40,785 nucleotides of DNA from Paludibacter sp. (lineage in GTDB: Bacteria; Bacteroidota; Bacteroidia; Bacteroidales; Paludibacteraceae). The position numbers and the translations under genes were made by a program. The DNA lies in contig JAQUWU010000042.1 in NCBI GenBank assembly GCA_028692715.1, forward strand, positions 1-40,785, given 5' to 3'. A model generated the notes under the pieces. That model ran no database searches. It was not told the origin of the DNA and was given only the letters and a program-made list of their open reading frames with translations. Positions within the stretch are counted from its first letter, which is position 1. Every line of letters begins with the position of its first letter. Shown piece after piece: positions 26,904 through 36,835 of the stretch.

Positions 26904-29900
26904 ATGATTTTTTCAAATAAAACCCTACCTATAATTTTTTTCTGTGGCATTGTGCTCAGTTCGCTCTTACCTTTTGCAAAAGCGGCTCCATTTGCACCAT
27001 CGGCTTCACAGATACCCCAAAACGCACCAACACAATCTGATTCGGTAAAACAAGATATTCCAACGTTTCCTGTTAAAAAGTTCACTCAGAATAATTACGA
27101 GGAACTGAGTACAAAATATCCAATGGATGCTCCTCAACCTGAAAATGTAAAATCGGTAGTGGAATACGATGCAGTTTCAGGAAATTATGTTTTACGAACT
27201 TTTGTTGGTGACATGGAAATTGCCACACCTTTTTTGATGACAGCACAGGAATATAAAAATTATTCAGCTAAAAATGATATTCAAAAATACTGGAAAGAGA
27301 AAGATGCAAAAGCGGCTGCCGATAACGAAGATAAGTTTTCAATATCGGACATGAAATTTAATATTGGACCTGCCGACAAACTATTTGGTCCTGGTGGAGT
27401 TCAAATTAAAACCTCCGGATCAGCAGAGTTGGTATTTGGTTACGAAAGTAATACCATTGAGAATCCAGCACTTACCGAGAGAATGCGAAAAACAGGCAAT
27501 TTCGAATTTGATGAAAAAATTCAGTTGAATGTTACTGGTAAAGTAGGTGATAAGGTGAATTTTGGACTAAATTATAATACCGAATCCAGTTTCGATTTCG
27601 ATCAAAAAATGGTGAAACTTGCGTATAAAGGCAAAGAAGATGATATTATCAAAAATATTGAAGCCGGTAATGTTAGTATGCAACTTAACAGTTCGCTTAT
27701 TTCAGGTAGTACAGCTTTGTTTGGTGTTAAAACTGATTTGCAATTTGGCAAGCTTAGTGTAAGTGCCATTGCTTCGCAACAGGAATCGGAGACACAAACA
27801 GTAAGCTCAAAAGGAGGAGCACAAACAACTGATTACGAAGTTAATATAGATGAGTATGATGCTAACCGTCATTTCTTTCTGAGTCATTATTTCAGAGATA
27901 ATTACGAAAGTTCGATGAGCAAATTGCCGTATATTTCTTCGGGTGTAACAATAAACCGTGTGGAAGTGTGGATCACAAATAAACGTGGAAACTATGATCA
28001 GGCACGCAATATTGTGGCCTTTATGGATCTTGGCGAAACCAAGCAAATCAATAACGACCATTGGAGTGTGCTTTCCACATCGGATTTACCTAAAAACAAA
28101 GCAAATTCTCTTTATTCTGAAGTTACCGATATAAGTGGAGTTAGAAATATTCAGCAAACTAATTCTTTGTTGTCTGCAGCATATTCCGGTTATGGAATAA
28201 GTGGTGGAGAAGATTACGAAAAAGTTGAGAGTGCTCGTCGCCTAGAAACATCCGAATACACATTAAATTCTGCATTGGGCTTTATTTCGTTACGAAGTAC
28301 ATTGAATCCTGACGAAGTGTTGGGCGTGGCATTTGAGTATACCTATGGCGGACAAACCTATCAGGTGGGTGAGTTTTCAACCGATGCTGTTACAGCTCCT
28401 GAAGCATTAATGGTGAAGTTGTTGAAGGGAACATCTCAATCGCCACAACTCGCATCATGGGACTTGATGATGAAAAACGTATATAGTTTGGGTGCAATGC
28501 AGATTCAATCGGATAATTTCAGCTTAAATATAGTATATCAAAACGATTCAATAGGAACAGATTTACAATATATTACAGAAGGGGCTATTAAAAATAAATT
28601 ATTACTTAAGGTAATGAATCTCGATAGGTTGGATAGTAAAAACAATACTAATCCTGATGGAAAATTTGACTACGTAGAAGGTTATACTGCTTTGTCTTCA
28701 TCTGGTAGAATTATTTTTCCCGTACTTGAACCTTTTGGTTCACATTTAGCAATAGCAATAGATCCTAATTATGTGAAAAATAATCCTTCCGATTTGGTAA
28801 AAAAATATGTTTTTCAGGAGTTGTATGATTCAACTCTTGTTGTAGCACAGGAGTTTAGTGAGAAAAATAAATTCAAACTGGTAGGTGAATACAAGTCTTC
28901 TTCCGGTTCTGAAATCAGTTTGAATGCAATGAATGTTCCGCGAGGCTCGGTAACAGTTACCGCTGGAGGTGCTACATTAGTAGAAAATGTGGATTACACG
29001 GTTGACTATACGATGGGAACTGTAACCATTATTAATACATCTTTAATAGAATCAGGGACTAATATTGATGTAAAATTGGAGAATCAGTCGACCTTTAGCA
29101 TGCAGCGTAAATCGTTGTTTGGTACGCATTTGGAATATAAGTTCAATAATGATTTTAGTTTAGGTGGAACCATTATGCATCTTTCCGAAATGCCTTTGAC
29201 AACAAAAGTAAATACAGGAAATGAACCTATTTCGAATACTATATGGGGTCTGAATACTTCATGGAGGACAGAATCGCAATTTTTGACAAATTTATTGGAT
29301 AAGATTCCCTTTGTAAATGCAACAAAACCATCAACAATTGCCTTAAATGCTGAATTTGCACAATTAATTCCGGGACATTCAAGTGTAGTTTCTGATGCCG
29401 GCTTAGCATATGTCGACGATTTTGAATCGACAAAAACAACCATTGATATTCATTATCCTATAAACTGGTATCTTGCCAGTACGCCTTATAATCCCGATAA
29501 TGATGCTCTATTTCCGGAAGCTTCGTTGAGTAATAATATAGAATATGGTAAAAACCGTGCATTAATGTCGTGGTATTATATCGATCCTATTTTCAATCAG
29601 AGTGGTAGTACAACTCCGGCAAATATCAGAAATGATGTTGAATCAAAATCAAATCATTTGACACGTACTATTCTTGAACAGGAAATTTTTCCAAACAGAG
29701 AAACCGGAATTGGTGAAACCAATCGACTCACCATTATGAATCTCTCGTATTACCCTACAGAACGTGGACCATATAACTTAGATGTTTCAAGAATGAAAGT
29801 TAATGGTTTATTGGAAAATCCTGAAAAAAGTTGGGGTGGTATTATGCGTAAATTGGATGTTACTGATTTTGAAACTTCCAATATAGAGTATTTAGAATTC

Positions 29901-32900
29901 TGGATGATGGATCCTTTTATCAATGATACAACCGGAACCAATACGGGTGGAGATTTATATTTCAATTTAGGAGATATCAGCGAAGATATTTTGAAAGATG
30001 GAAAAAAATCATTTGAAAATGGATTAGCTTTTGATGGCGATACAACATCAACAACATCAACAGTTTGGGGAAGAATACCTATAACTCAATCAACTGTAAG
30101 TGCATTTGATAATTCAACAGGTGCACGTAAAAACCAGGATGTAGGATTAGATGGATTGTCTAACGATAATGAATCTAATTTTCCTACCTATAGTAATTAT
30201 GTAAATCAGGTGAAAGCAACCGTTGATCCTGCAACTTTGCTGAAAATGAATGATGATGTTTTTTCTCCTATAAATGATCCATCGGGCGATAATTATCATT
30301 ATTATCGTGGAACGGATTATGATGCTGAAAAGTTAACTGTCCTACAACGTTATAAACATTATAATGGTACTGAAGGAAACTCGCCAGATGCAAATGATGT
30401 TAGCGAAGCCTATGCAACTTCAGCTACCTCATTACCTGATAACGAAGACATTAATTCGGATAATACCTTGAATGAGTATGAAAAATACTACCAATACCAT
30501 GTGCTCCTGAATAAAAACAAAATGGATGTTGGTGATAATTATATATCCGATATGGTAGAGTCAGATGTTACACTTGAAAATGGAAATACTGAGAAGGTAA
30601 AATGGTATCAGTTCAAAATACCAATTCGTGAATATGAAGAAAAAATAGGAAGTATCAGTAATTTCAAATCCATTCGGTTTATTCGTATGTTTCTTACCGG
30701 ATTCAAACAAGAAACGCATTTACGTTTAGCAACGCTTGATTTGGTTCGAGGTGAATGGAGGAGCTATAGCAAAGCTCTTTATTCAAGTACAACTGTTCCA
30801 ATTTCGGATGGCGAAATAAATGTTCAGGCAGTTAACATTGAAGAGAATGCTGACAAAAAACCGGTTAACTACATTTTACCTCCGGGAATATCACGCGAAA
30901 CTGATCCGGGACAACCACAATTATTGCAACAGAATGAACAGTCAATGGTGTTGCAAGTAACTGATTTAGCACCTGGAGATGCAAGAGGTGTTTACAAAAA
31001 CACATCCTATGATATGCGTCAGTACAAACGTCTTCAGATGTTTGTACATGCCGAAAAAATGCTTGAGGATTCACGCGACTTGAGTGATCATGATTTAACT
31101 TGTTTTATACGTATTGGTTCTGACATGGTTAATAACTATTACGAATACGAAATTCCGCTTAGTTTGACTCTTGCCGGTATATATGATAACGATAAACTTA
31201 CCGATAGGGAGATTGTATGGAATCCGAACAATAAATTTGATTTTTCATTTGATGTATTAACAAATGCTAAACTTCAACGAAATAAAGCAAAACAGAGTGG
31301 CACATTTAACGTTTCGAATCTAATTCCATATGTTGTTTATGACCCTGATAAACCTTTAAATAAAATCTCAATTGTTGGTAATCCTTCCATTTCGGATGTG
31401 CAAAATATTATGATTGGTGTTCGTAATGCCAGCAACGATATAAAATCCGGTGAAATATGGGTAAATGAGTTACGCATGTCCGAATACGACGAATCGGGAG
31501 GCTGGGCAGCTATGGGAAATATGGCTATCGGATTATCAGATCTTGGTTCTGTAAACTTCTCAGGAAGAATGGAAACGGCAGGTTATGGAAGTTTGGAAAG
31601 TAATGTTATGAATCGTCGTATGGACGATTTATATCAAATGAATTTCTCTACGTCATTGGAATTGGGACGTTTTTTGCCGGAACAGGCAAAATTACAGATT
31701 CCTGCTTATTTCTCCTATACAAACGAATTATTATCACCCAAATACGATCCTTTAGATCAGGATGTTTTGTTGAGCGAAACCCTTGATAATGCTGCGAATC
31801 AATCGGAACGTGATTCGATAAAATCAATATCTCAATCGGTAAATACTTCAAGAAGTTTCAATATATCGGGTGCGAAGGTAAATATTAAAAGTAAAAAACC
31901 ACAATTCTACGACCCGGCCAATCTTACGTTTACCTATGCTTATACCGAATCAAACCAGCATAGTGCCGAAATTGAAGAAAATCTTACTAAAGATGAACGG
32001 GCTTCTATCAATTATAGTTTTTCGTTTAATCCTGAGCCCTTAGAACCATTTAAAAATGTGAAAGCATTAAGTAGTCCGGTATTCAAAATAATTAAAGATC
32101 TTAATTTGTATTATTTGCCCTCGGCTTTTAGTTACAATACCAATATGAATCGCCAATATTCTCAACTTAAATTGCGTGATTTGAATATGTCACTAGATGA
32201 GCCAGTTGAAGGTGAAACGCTGGATATGTCCTTCAGTAAAGATTTTATGTGGAATAGACAATTCGATATTAAATATGATTTAACCCGTGCTATTAAGTTC
32301 AGTTTCCAAACAGCCATGAATTCTAATATTGAAGAAACCTATTATACCCCTGAGATAGGAAAGGAATATTACGAAGCGTGGCGTGATACGGTTTGGTCAA
32401 GCATCAAAAAACTGGGAACTCCTTATACTTACCAACAGATTTTTAGTGCTTCGTGGAATTTACCAATTAATAAAATTCCATTGTTAGACTGGGTTAATGC
32501 TAATGCATCCTACAATTCAACATATAACTGGAACAGAACGGCTGATGTAGAAGGAGATAGTCAGATTGGTAACGTTGCTACATCTATGGGTGCCTGGCAA
32601 GCCGATGGACAATTGAATTTTGAAAATCTCTATAATAAATCGAAATACCTGAAAGAAGTTAACAGAAGATTCTCAACTCAAAATACAGGAAACCGGACAA
32701 AATTTGTTTCTAAAACATTTACCCAGACTGTAAAATTGGAAAAAGATAAAAAACAAACTATTAACCATCGTTTAGGAAGCGAAAAGCTCAATTTTAGAGC
32801 GGTAGATAAAAACGGTAAACCGGTTCTGTTAAGTTATAAAACTAAAAATGTAACTTCTGTTGAATTAAATCCAAATATTGATGCTGACAGCGTGTTACTT

Positions 32901-34376
32901 ACGTTTGAAAGTCTTGACCCAAATGCCCAAAGTGCTGCTAAAACGACGATTGATTTTGCTGTTCGAACGTTAATGATGGTTCGACGTGCATCAATTACTT
33001 ATCGTGAATCGAATAGTATGGTTTTGCCTGGATTCTTTCCAACTCCTGGTTTTCTAGGGCAACAGAACTTGAACGGAGTTTCTGCACCGGGCTATGCTTT
33101 TGTGTTTGGTTTTCATGATCCTAATCTGATACAAAATGCACTGGATAATGGTTGGTTAAATGGAGATACATTAGTTGTAAACCCAGCTTCGAGTGCTTTT
33201 ACTTCCGATTTGGATATTAAAGCATCTCTAGAACCAATTCCCGGTTTAAAAATTGATTTAAGTGCTAAGAGATATGTGGCTTCAAATACCACTGTGCAGT
33301 ACATGTTCGACGAAATGCCAAGTACTTTTACCGGTAGTTACAATATAACTATGATTGCCTTGTCAACGGCTTTTAAGCCAATAGGAAGTGCCGAAAAAAA
33401 TTATAGTTCGGAATTATTCGATAATTTCCTGAGCAATCGTCAGGTTGTAGCTAATCGATTAAACCAAAATTATGCCGGAACACAATATCCCAGTACTGGA
33501 TTTTTAAAAGGGACAAGCTATGCCGACAAAAATTATGATGCTACAAATGGTGCTTATTCCCTGAATTCAGCGGATGTACTCATACCATCATTTCTAGCTG
33601 CTTATACCGGTCGTGATGTAAACTCAATGGATACGAATCCTTTCTTGTCTGTTTTAAGTATTTTACCTAACTGGCGTGTGAATTATGATGGATTATCGAA
33701 AATTGAATGGGTAAAAGATCGGTTTAAATCTGTCAGTTTAACACATGCGTATACTTGTAAATATAGTATTGGTTCATATACTTCATATTCTACGTGGGTG
33801 TCAATGGATGATGAAAACAGTTCACTGGGTTATGTCAGAGATGTTCAAGCCGATACACCGATTCCTTCTTCACCTTACGATATTTCTAGTGTTTCGATTA
33901 TGGAGCAGTTCAGTCCATTAATCGGTGTAAATGTAGCACTGAAGAATAGCATGACCGGAAAACTTGAATATCGTAAACAACGTAATTTAGCGTTGAATCT
34001 TTCAAGTACTCAATTGATTGAAGGACAAACGGATGAATTTGTTATTGGTATGGGTTATCTATTGAAAGATTTTGATGTTATTTTGAAGTTGAAATCTTCA
34101 CAACAAACAAAAATCAAAAATGACTTAAAATTAAGTGCCGACTTGTCATATAAAGATGTTAAAACTTTATTGCGAAAAATAGAAGAGGATATTACTCAAG
34201 CTTCTAGTGGAAATAAAATCTTCACGTTGAAAATGACTGCAGACTATGTTTTCAGTTCAAAGGTAAATATTCAATTGTTTTACGACCGACAAATGAGTAC
34301 ACCACTTATTTCGTCATCATTCCCTGTTTCATCTACTAACTTTGGAGTAAGTTTCAAATTTATGCTAACACGTTAA
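26904..34376 (+). CDS. sprA: Type 9 secretion outer-membrane translocon SprA
   Basis: A 2490-residue protein forming the giant single-chain beta-barrel through which type 9 cargo crosses the outer membrane; needed for gliding in species that glide. Length matches known SprA proteins (about 2400). A signal peptide covers residues 1-27 (ending PFAKA). Family-typical stretches include FNIGPADKLFGPGGVQIKTS with GSAELVFGYE (about 150-180), GLAYVDDFESTKTTIDI in the SprA N-terminal repeat (about 833), a second copy region with IMIGVRNASNDIKSGEIWVN, and a beta-strand-rich C-terminal part ending VSFKFMLTR. The frame is intact throughout. Probably co-transcribed with ruvA. No cargo with a T9SS sorting domain was recognised in this window. 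Confidence 0.95.
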   Translation: MIFSNKTLPIIFFCGIVLSSLLPFAKAAPFAPSASQIPQNAPTQSDSVKQDIPTFPVKKFTQNNYEELSTKYPMDAPQPENVKSVVEYDAVSGNYVLRTFVGDMEIATPFLMTAQEYKNYSAKNDIQKYWKEKDAKAAADNEDKFSISDMKFNIGPADKLFGPGGVQIKTSGSAELVFGYESNTIENPALTERMRKTGNFEFDEKIQLNVTGKVGDKVNFGLNYNTESSFDFDQKMVKLAYKGKEDDIIKNIEAGNVSMQLNSSLISGSTALFGVKTDLQFGKLSVSAIASQQESETQTVSSKGGAQTTDYEVNIDEYDANRHFFLSHYFRDNYESSMSKLPYISSGVTINRVEVWITNKRGNYDQARNIVAFMDLGETKQINNDHWSVLSTSDLPKNKANSLYSEVTDISGVRNIQQTNSLLSAAYSGYGISGGEDYEKVESARRLETSEYTLNSALGFISLRSTLNPDEVLGVAFEYTYGGQTYQVGEFSTDAVTAPEALMVKLLKGTSQSPQLASWDLMMKNVYSLGAMQIQSDNFSLNIVYQNDSIGTDLQYITEGAIKNKLLLKVMNLDRLDSKNNTNPDGKFDYVEGYTALSSSGRIIFPVLEPFGSHLAIAIDPNYVKNNPSDLVKKYVFQELYDSTLVVAQEFSEKNKFKLVGEYKSSSGSEISLNAMNVPRGSVTVTAGGATLVENVDYTVDYTMGTVTIINTSLIESGTNIDVKLENQSTFSMQRKSLFGTHLEYKFNNDFSLGGTIMHLSEMPLTTKVNTGNEPISNTIWGLNTSWRTESQFLTNLLDKIPFVNATKPSTIALNAEFAQLIPGHSSVVSDAGLAYVDDFESTKTTIDIHYPINWYLASTPYNPDNDALFPEASLSNNIEYGKNRALMSWYYIDPIFNQSGSTTPANIRNDVESKSNHLTRTILEQEIFPNRETGIGETNRLTIMNLSYYPTERGPYNLDVSRMKVNGLLENPEKSWGGIMRKLDVTDFETSNIEYLEFWMMDPFINDTTGTNTGGDLYFNLGDISEDILKDGKKSFENGLAFDGDTTSTTSTVWGRIPITQSTVSAFDNSTGARKNQDVGLDGLSNDNESNFPTYSNYVNQVKATVDPATLLKMNDDVFSPINDPSGDNYHYYRGTDYDAEKLTVLQRYKHYNGTEGNSPDANDVSEAYATSATSLPDNEDINSDNTLNEYEKYYQYHVLLNKNKMDVGDNYISDMVESDVTLENGNTEKVKWYQFKIPIREYEEKIGSISNFKSIRFIRMFLTGFKQETHLRLATLDLVRGEWRSYSKALYSSTTVPISDGEINVQAVNIEENADKKPVNYILPPGISRETDPGQPQLLQQNEQSMVLQVTDLAPGDARGVYKNTSYDMRQYKRLQMFVHAEKMLEDSRDLSDHDLTCFIRIGSDMVNNYYEYEIPLSLTLAGIYDNDKLTDREIVWNPNNKFDFSFDVLTNAKLQRNKAKQSGTFNVSNLIPYVVYDPDKPLNKISIVGNPSISDVQNIMIGVRNASNDIKSGEIWVNELRMSEYDESGGWAAMGNMAIGLSDLGSVNFSGRMETAGYGSLESNVMNRRMDDLYQMNFSTSLELGRFLPEQAKLQIPAYFSYTNELLSPKYDPLDQDVLLSETLDNAANQSERDSIKSISQSVNTSRSFNISGAKVNIKSKKPQFYDPANLTFTYAYTESNQHSAEIEENLTKDERASINYSFSFNPEPLEPFKNVKALSSPVFKIIKDLNLYYLPSAFSYNTNMNRQYSQLKLRDLNMSLDEPVEGETLDMSFSKDFMWNRQFDIKYDLTRAIKFSFQTAMNSNIEETYYTPEIGKEYYEAWRDTVWSSIKKLGTPYTYQQIFSASWNLPINKIPLLDWVNANASYNSTYNWNRTADVEGDSQIGNVATSMGAWQADGQLNFENLYNKSKYLKEVNRRFSTQNTGNRTKFVSKTFTQTVKLEKDKKQTINHRLGSEKLNFRAVDKNGKPVLLSYKTKNVTSVELNPNIDADSVLLTFESLDPNAQSAAKTTIDFAVRTLMMVRRASITYRESNSMVLPGFFPTPGFLGQQNLNGVSAPGYAFVFGFHDPNLIQNALDNGWLNGDTLVVNPASSAFTSDLDIKASLEPIPGLKIDLSAKRYVASNTTVQYMFDEMPSTFTGSYNITMIALSTAFKPIGSAEKNYSSELFDNFLSNRQVVANRLNQNYAGTQYPSTGFLKGTSYADKNYDATNGAYSLNSADVLIPSFLAAYTGRDVNSMDTNPFLSVLSILPNWRVNYDGLSKIEWVKDRFKSVSLTHAYTCKYSIGSYTSYSTWVSMDDENSSLGYVRDVQADTPIPSSPYDISSVSIMEQFSPLIGVNVALKNSMTGKLEYRKQRNLALNLSSTQLIEGQTDEFVIGMGYLLKDFDVILKLKSSQQTKIKNDLKLSADLSYKDVKTLLRKIEEDITQASSGNKIFTLKMTADYVFSSKVNIQLFYDRQMSTPLISSSFPVSSTNFGVSFKFMLTR

Positions 34377-34427
34377 TTATTCATAGGACTAATTCACCGA
34401 TTTTTTATACATTTGTCCCTAAATAAT

Positions 34428-34478
34428 ATTCTTAACAATGCACTAAAATTTTAATAAAGCCGGCATAATGTTAAGAAT
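34428..34478. repeat. Inverted repeat between sprA and dsbD
   Basis: ATTCTTAACA (34428-34437) and TGTTAAGAAT (34469-34478) match perfectly across 31 bases. It lacks a T run directly after it, so it may be a weak terminator for sprA or a protein-binding site upstream of dsbD. Confidence 0.5.
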
Positions 34479-34523
34479 TTGAAAAACAAATGAAAGATTA
34501 TTCATTTATTCATATAAACGATT

Positions 34524-34531
34524 TATTTTTG
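34524..34531 (+). promoter_or_regulatory. Bacteroidota -7 box of dsbD
   Basis: TATTTTTG fits TAnnTTTG and ends 16 bases before the dsbD start. No -33 match at the usual distance. Confidence 0.45.
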
Positions 34532-34547
34532 AATAAAATTTAGAGTT

Positions 34548-36479
34548 ATGAAGAAAATATATTTATTAAGTGTTTTGTTTCTATTTGTAGCAAGTGCAAC
34601 ATTTGCTCAAATTTATGAGCCTGTAAAATGGTCGCAGGAATTGAAAACAACGGGTGAAAATTCTGCCGATATTATTTTAAAAGCCACCATAGATGAAGGT
34701 TGGCATATGTATGGATTGAATTTGCCTAAAGGTGGACCTGTACCCACTAGCATTGTGTTTGAAAATATTGAAAATGCTGAGAGAAAAGGCAATCTTCAAA
34801 CACCTTCAAAATTATTGAAAGCCTACGATGCCAATTTCGAAATGGAATTGAACTGGTATGCAAATGAAGCTATTTTTATTCAACCTATTACTTTTACCGA
34901 TGCGTCCAAAGTGAAAGTAAAGGGATATGTTGAGTTTATGGTTTGCAACGATGAAAGTTGCTTGCCCCCTACAAAAAATAAATTTTCGCTAGGAGTAAAA
35001 GAAACGGTTAAAAAAGATGTAGCTCCGATAGTACCGCTTCAAAATTTTGAGCAAAAAAAAACTTCAGATTACTGGACACCAGTCATTAATGAATTAAATA
35101 ATTTTGGAAATTCCAGCGGTTCAACAGGAACAACCTCACTCTGGTTAATATTTTTAGGAGGATTGTTGGGCGGTTTTCTGGCCTTATTCACACCTTGTGT
35201 TTGGCCTATTATTCCAATGACAGTAAGTTTCTTCCTGAAACGATCTGATAATAAACGAAAGGGGAGGAGAGATGCCGTTTTATATGGTTTTGCTATTATA
35301 TTTATTTATGTATTCCTTGGAATCATAATTACCTTGTTATTTGGAGCAAGTGCTTTAAACAGCTTGTCAACCAATGCTATATTTAATTTACTTTTCTTTG
35401 CTTTATTAGTTGTTTTTGCCATTTCGTTTTTTGGTGCTTTCGAAATTACCTTGCCTGCTTCATGGTCAACAAAATTGGATGTGAAAGCCGATTCAACTGC
35501 CGGATTTGTAAGTATTTTATTAATGGCATTTACATTGGTATTGGTTTCATTTTCTTGTACCGGACCAATTATTGGGACATTATTAGTGCAGGTTTCTTCA
35601 ACGGGTTCTATATTGGCTCCGGCTATCGGAATGCTTGGTTTTGCGGTGGCTCTTTCCATTCCTTTTAGTCTTTTTGCCTTGTTCCCTTCATGGCTTAAAT
35701 CATTACCCCGTTCGGGCGGTTGGTTGAATTCAGTAAAAGTAGTGTTGGCATTTTTAGAACTTGCTTTAGCATTGAAATTTCTTTCGGTGGCGGATTTAGC
35801 TTATGGTTGGAGAATTTTAGACCGCGAAGTTTTCCTTGCAATCTGGATTGTAATTTTTATTTTACTGGGAATGTATTTACTGGGAAAATTACGCTTCTCA
35901 CACGATAGTGAATCGAAACATACTTCGGTTTTAGGTGTATTTCTGGCTATCATTTCGTTTGCTTTTTCCATTTATATGATCCCGGGATTGTGGGGAGCCC
36001 CCTTGAAAGCAATTAGTGCATTTGCACCCCCATTGTATACACAGGATTTTAATTTATATAGCGACGAAGTGCATCCGGCATTTACCGATTACGATCAGGG
36101 AATGGCCTTTGCAGCAGAGAAAAATTTACCTGTTGTAGTTGATTTTTCGGGCTTTGGTTGTGTGAATTGTAGGAAAATGGAAGCCTCAGTTTGGACAGAT
36201 CCCAACGTAAGAGATTTATTGAGAAATGATTTTGTACTTATTTCTTTATTTGTTGATGATAAAACAAATCTGGCTAAACCTTACGAAATTACTGAGAACG
36301 GAAAAGTAGTCAGCATCGAAACGATTGGTGATAAATGGAGTTATTTGCAACGTTCAAAATTCGGAGCAAATGCACAACCATTTTATGTAATGCTTGACAA
36401 TGAAGGAAAACCAATGAACAAAGCCTATGCCTTCGATGAAGATCCTGTAAACTTTGTAAACTGGCTGGAAAGAAAATAG
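34548..36479 (+). CDS. dsbD: Thiol:disulfide interchange protein DsbD
   Basis: A 643-residue inner-membrane protein that carries electrons from cytoplasmic thioredoxin to periplasmic thiol proteins. All three redox domains keep their cysteine pairs: the N-terminal periplasmic domain C133 and C138 (CNDESC), the membrane domain C217 (FTPCVWP) and C337 (SFSCTGP), and the C-terminal thioredoxin-like domain C538 and C541 (GCVNC). A signal peptide covers residues 1-20. Eight or so membrane helices lie between about 195 and 500. It lies downstream of sprA with its own promoter-like box and a very strong terminator after it. Confidence 0.95.
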   Translation: MKKIYLLSVLFLFVASATFAQIYEPVKWSQELKTTGENSADIILKATIDEGWHMYGLNLPKGGPVPTSIVFENIENAERKGNLQTPSKLLKAYDANFEMELNWYANEAIFIQPITFTDASKVKVKGYVEFMVCNDESCLPPTKNKFSLGVKETVKKDVAPIVPLQNFEQKKTSDYWTPVINELNNFGNSSGSTGTTSLWLIFLGGLLGGFLALFTPCVWPIIPMTVSFFLKRSDNKRKGRRDAVLYGFAIIFIYVFLGIIITLLFGASALNSLSTNAIFNLLFFALLVVFAISFFGAFEITLPASWSTKLDVKADSTAGFVSILLMAFTLVLVSFSCTGPIIGTLLVQVSSTGSILAPAIGMLGFAVALSIPFSLFALFPSWLKSLPRSGGWLNSVKVVLAFLELALALKFLSVADLAYGWRILDREVFLAIWIVIFILLGMYLLGKLRFSHDSESKHTSVLGVFLAIISFAFSIYMIPGLWGAPLKAISAFAPPLYTQDFNLYSDEVHPAFTDYDQGMAFAAEKNLPVVVDFSGFGCVNCRKMEASVWTDPNVRDLLRNDFVLISLFVDDKTNLAKPYEITENGKVVSIETIGDKWSYLQRSKFGANAQPFYVMLDNEGKPMNKAYAFDEDPVNFVNWLERK

Positions 36480-36500
36480 AAATAACAATGTTTATTATAC

Positions 36501-36533
36501 AACAAAAGCCGCTTAAATTAAGCGGCTTTTGTT
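36501..36533 (+). terminator. Terminator of dsbD
   Basis: AACAAAAGCCGCTTAA (36501-36516) and TTAAGCGGCTTTTGTT (36518-36533) are perfect 16-base inverted copies around a single base, 21 bases past the stop. The T-rich second arm suits termination on the plus strand, and the symmetric A-rich arm on the minus strand. Confidence 0.9.
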
Positions 36534-36620
36534 ATTCACACTTGTGTACTGTACCAACTGTACATTTTTAAAAAATATTGTTGTCAGTAGAAAAAATAAG
36601 ATTATTCGCTTCGCTTGACT

Positions 36621-36666
36621 GTCATTTCGACCTACCTGAGTAGGTCGGACAAAGTGAGAAATCTAA
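36621..36666. repeat. Dispersed Bacteroidota-type repeat with hairpin
   Basis: TGTCATTTCGACC followed later by GAGAAATCTAAC frames a hairpin (CGACCTAC 36629-36636, GTAGGTCG 36641-36648, 4-base loop). This wording matches an intergenic repeat I recall from many Bacteroidota genomes. The rest of the 356-base gap between dsbD and the transporter shows no gene. Confidence 0.5.
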
Positions 36667-36835
36667 CAGAAAAACCACCACGGCAAAGTTTACCGGACAA
36701 CAGTGAAATTTTAGTGTAAATTAGTTTAATCCGGGCTAACTCTTTTTTATAGTAATTATCTAGTTGTGAGTCAAAAATCAATATTACTCGCTGTTTAAAC
36801 TTTAAATTAGGACATCTTCCGGATAATCAGTTGTC

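Noticed and set aside
36579-36706. TGTTGTC/GACAACA inverted pair in the dsbD-transporter gap
   Set aside because: Only seven bases over more than 100, expected by chance.
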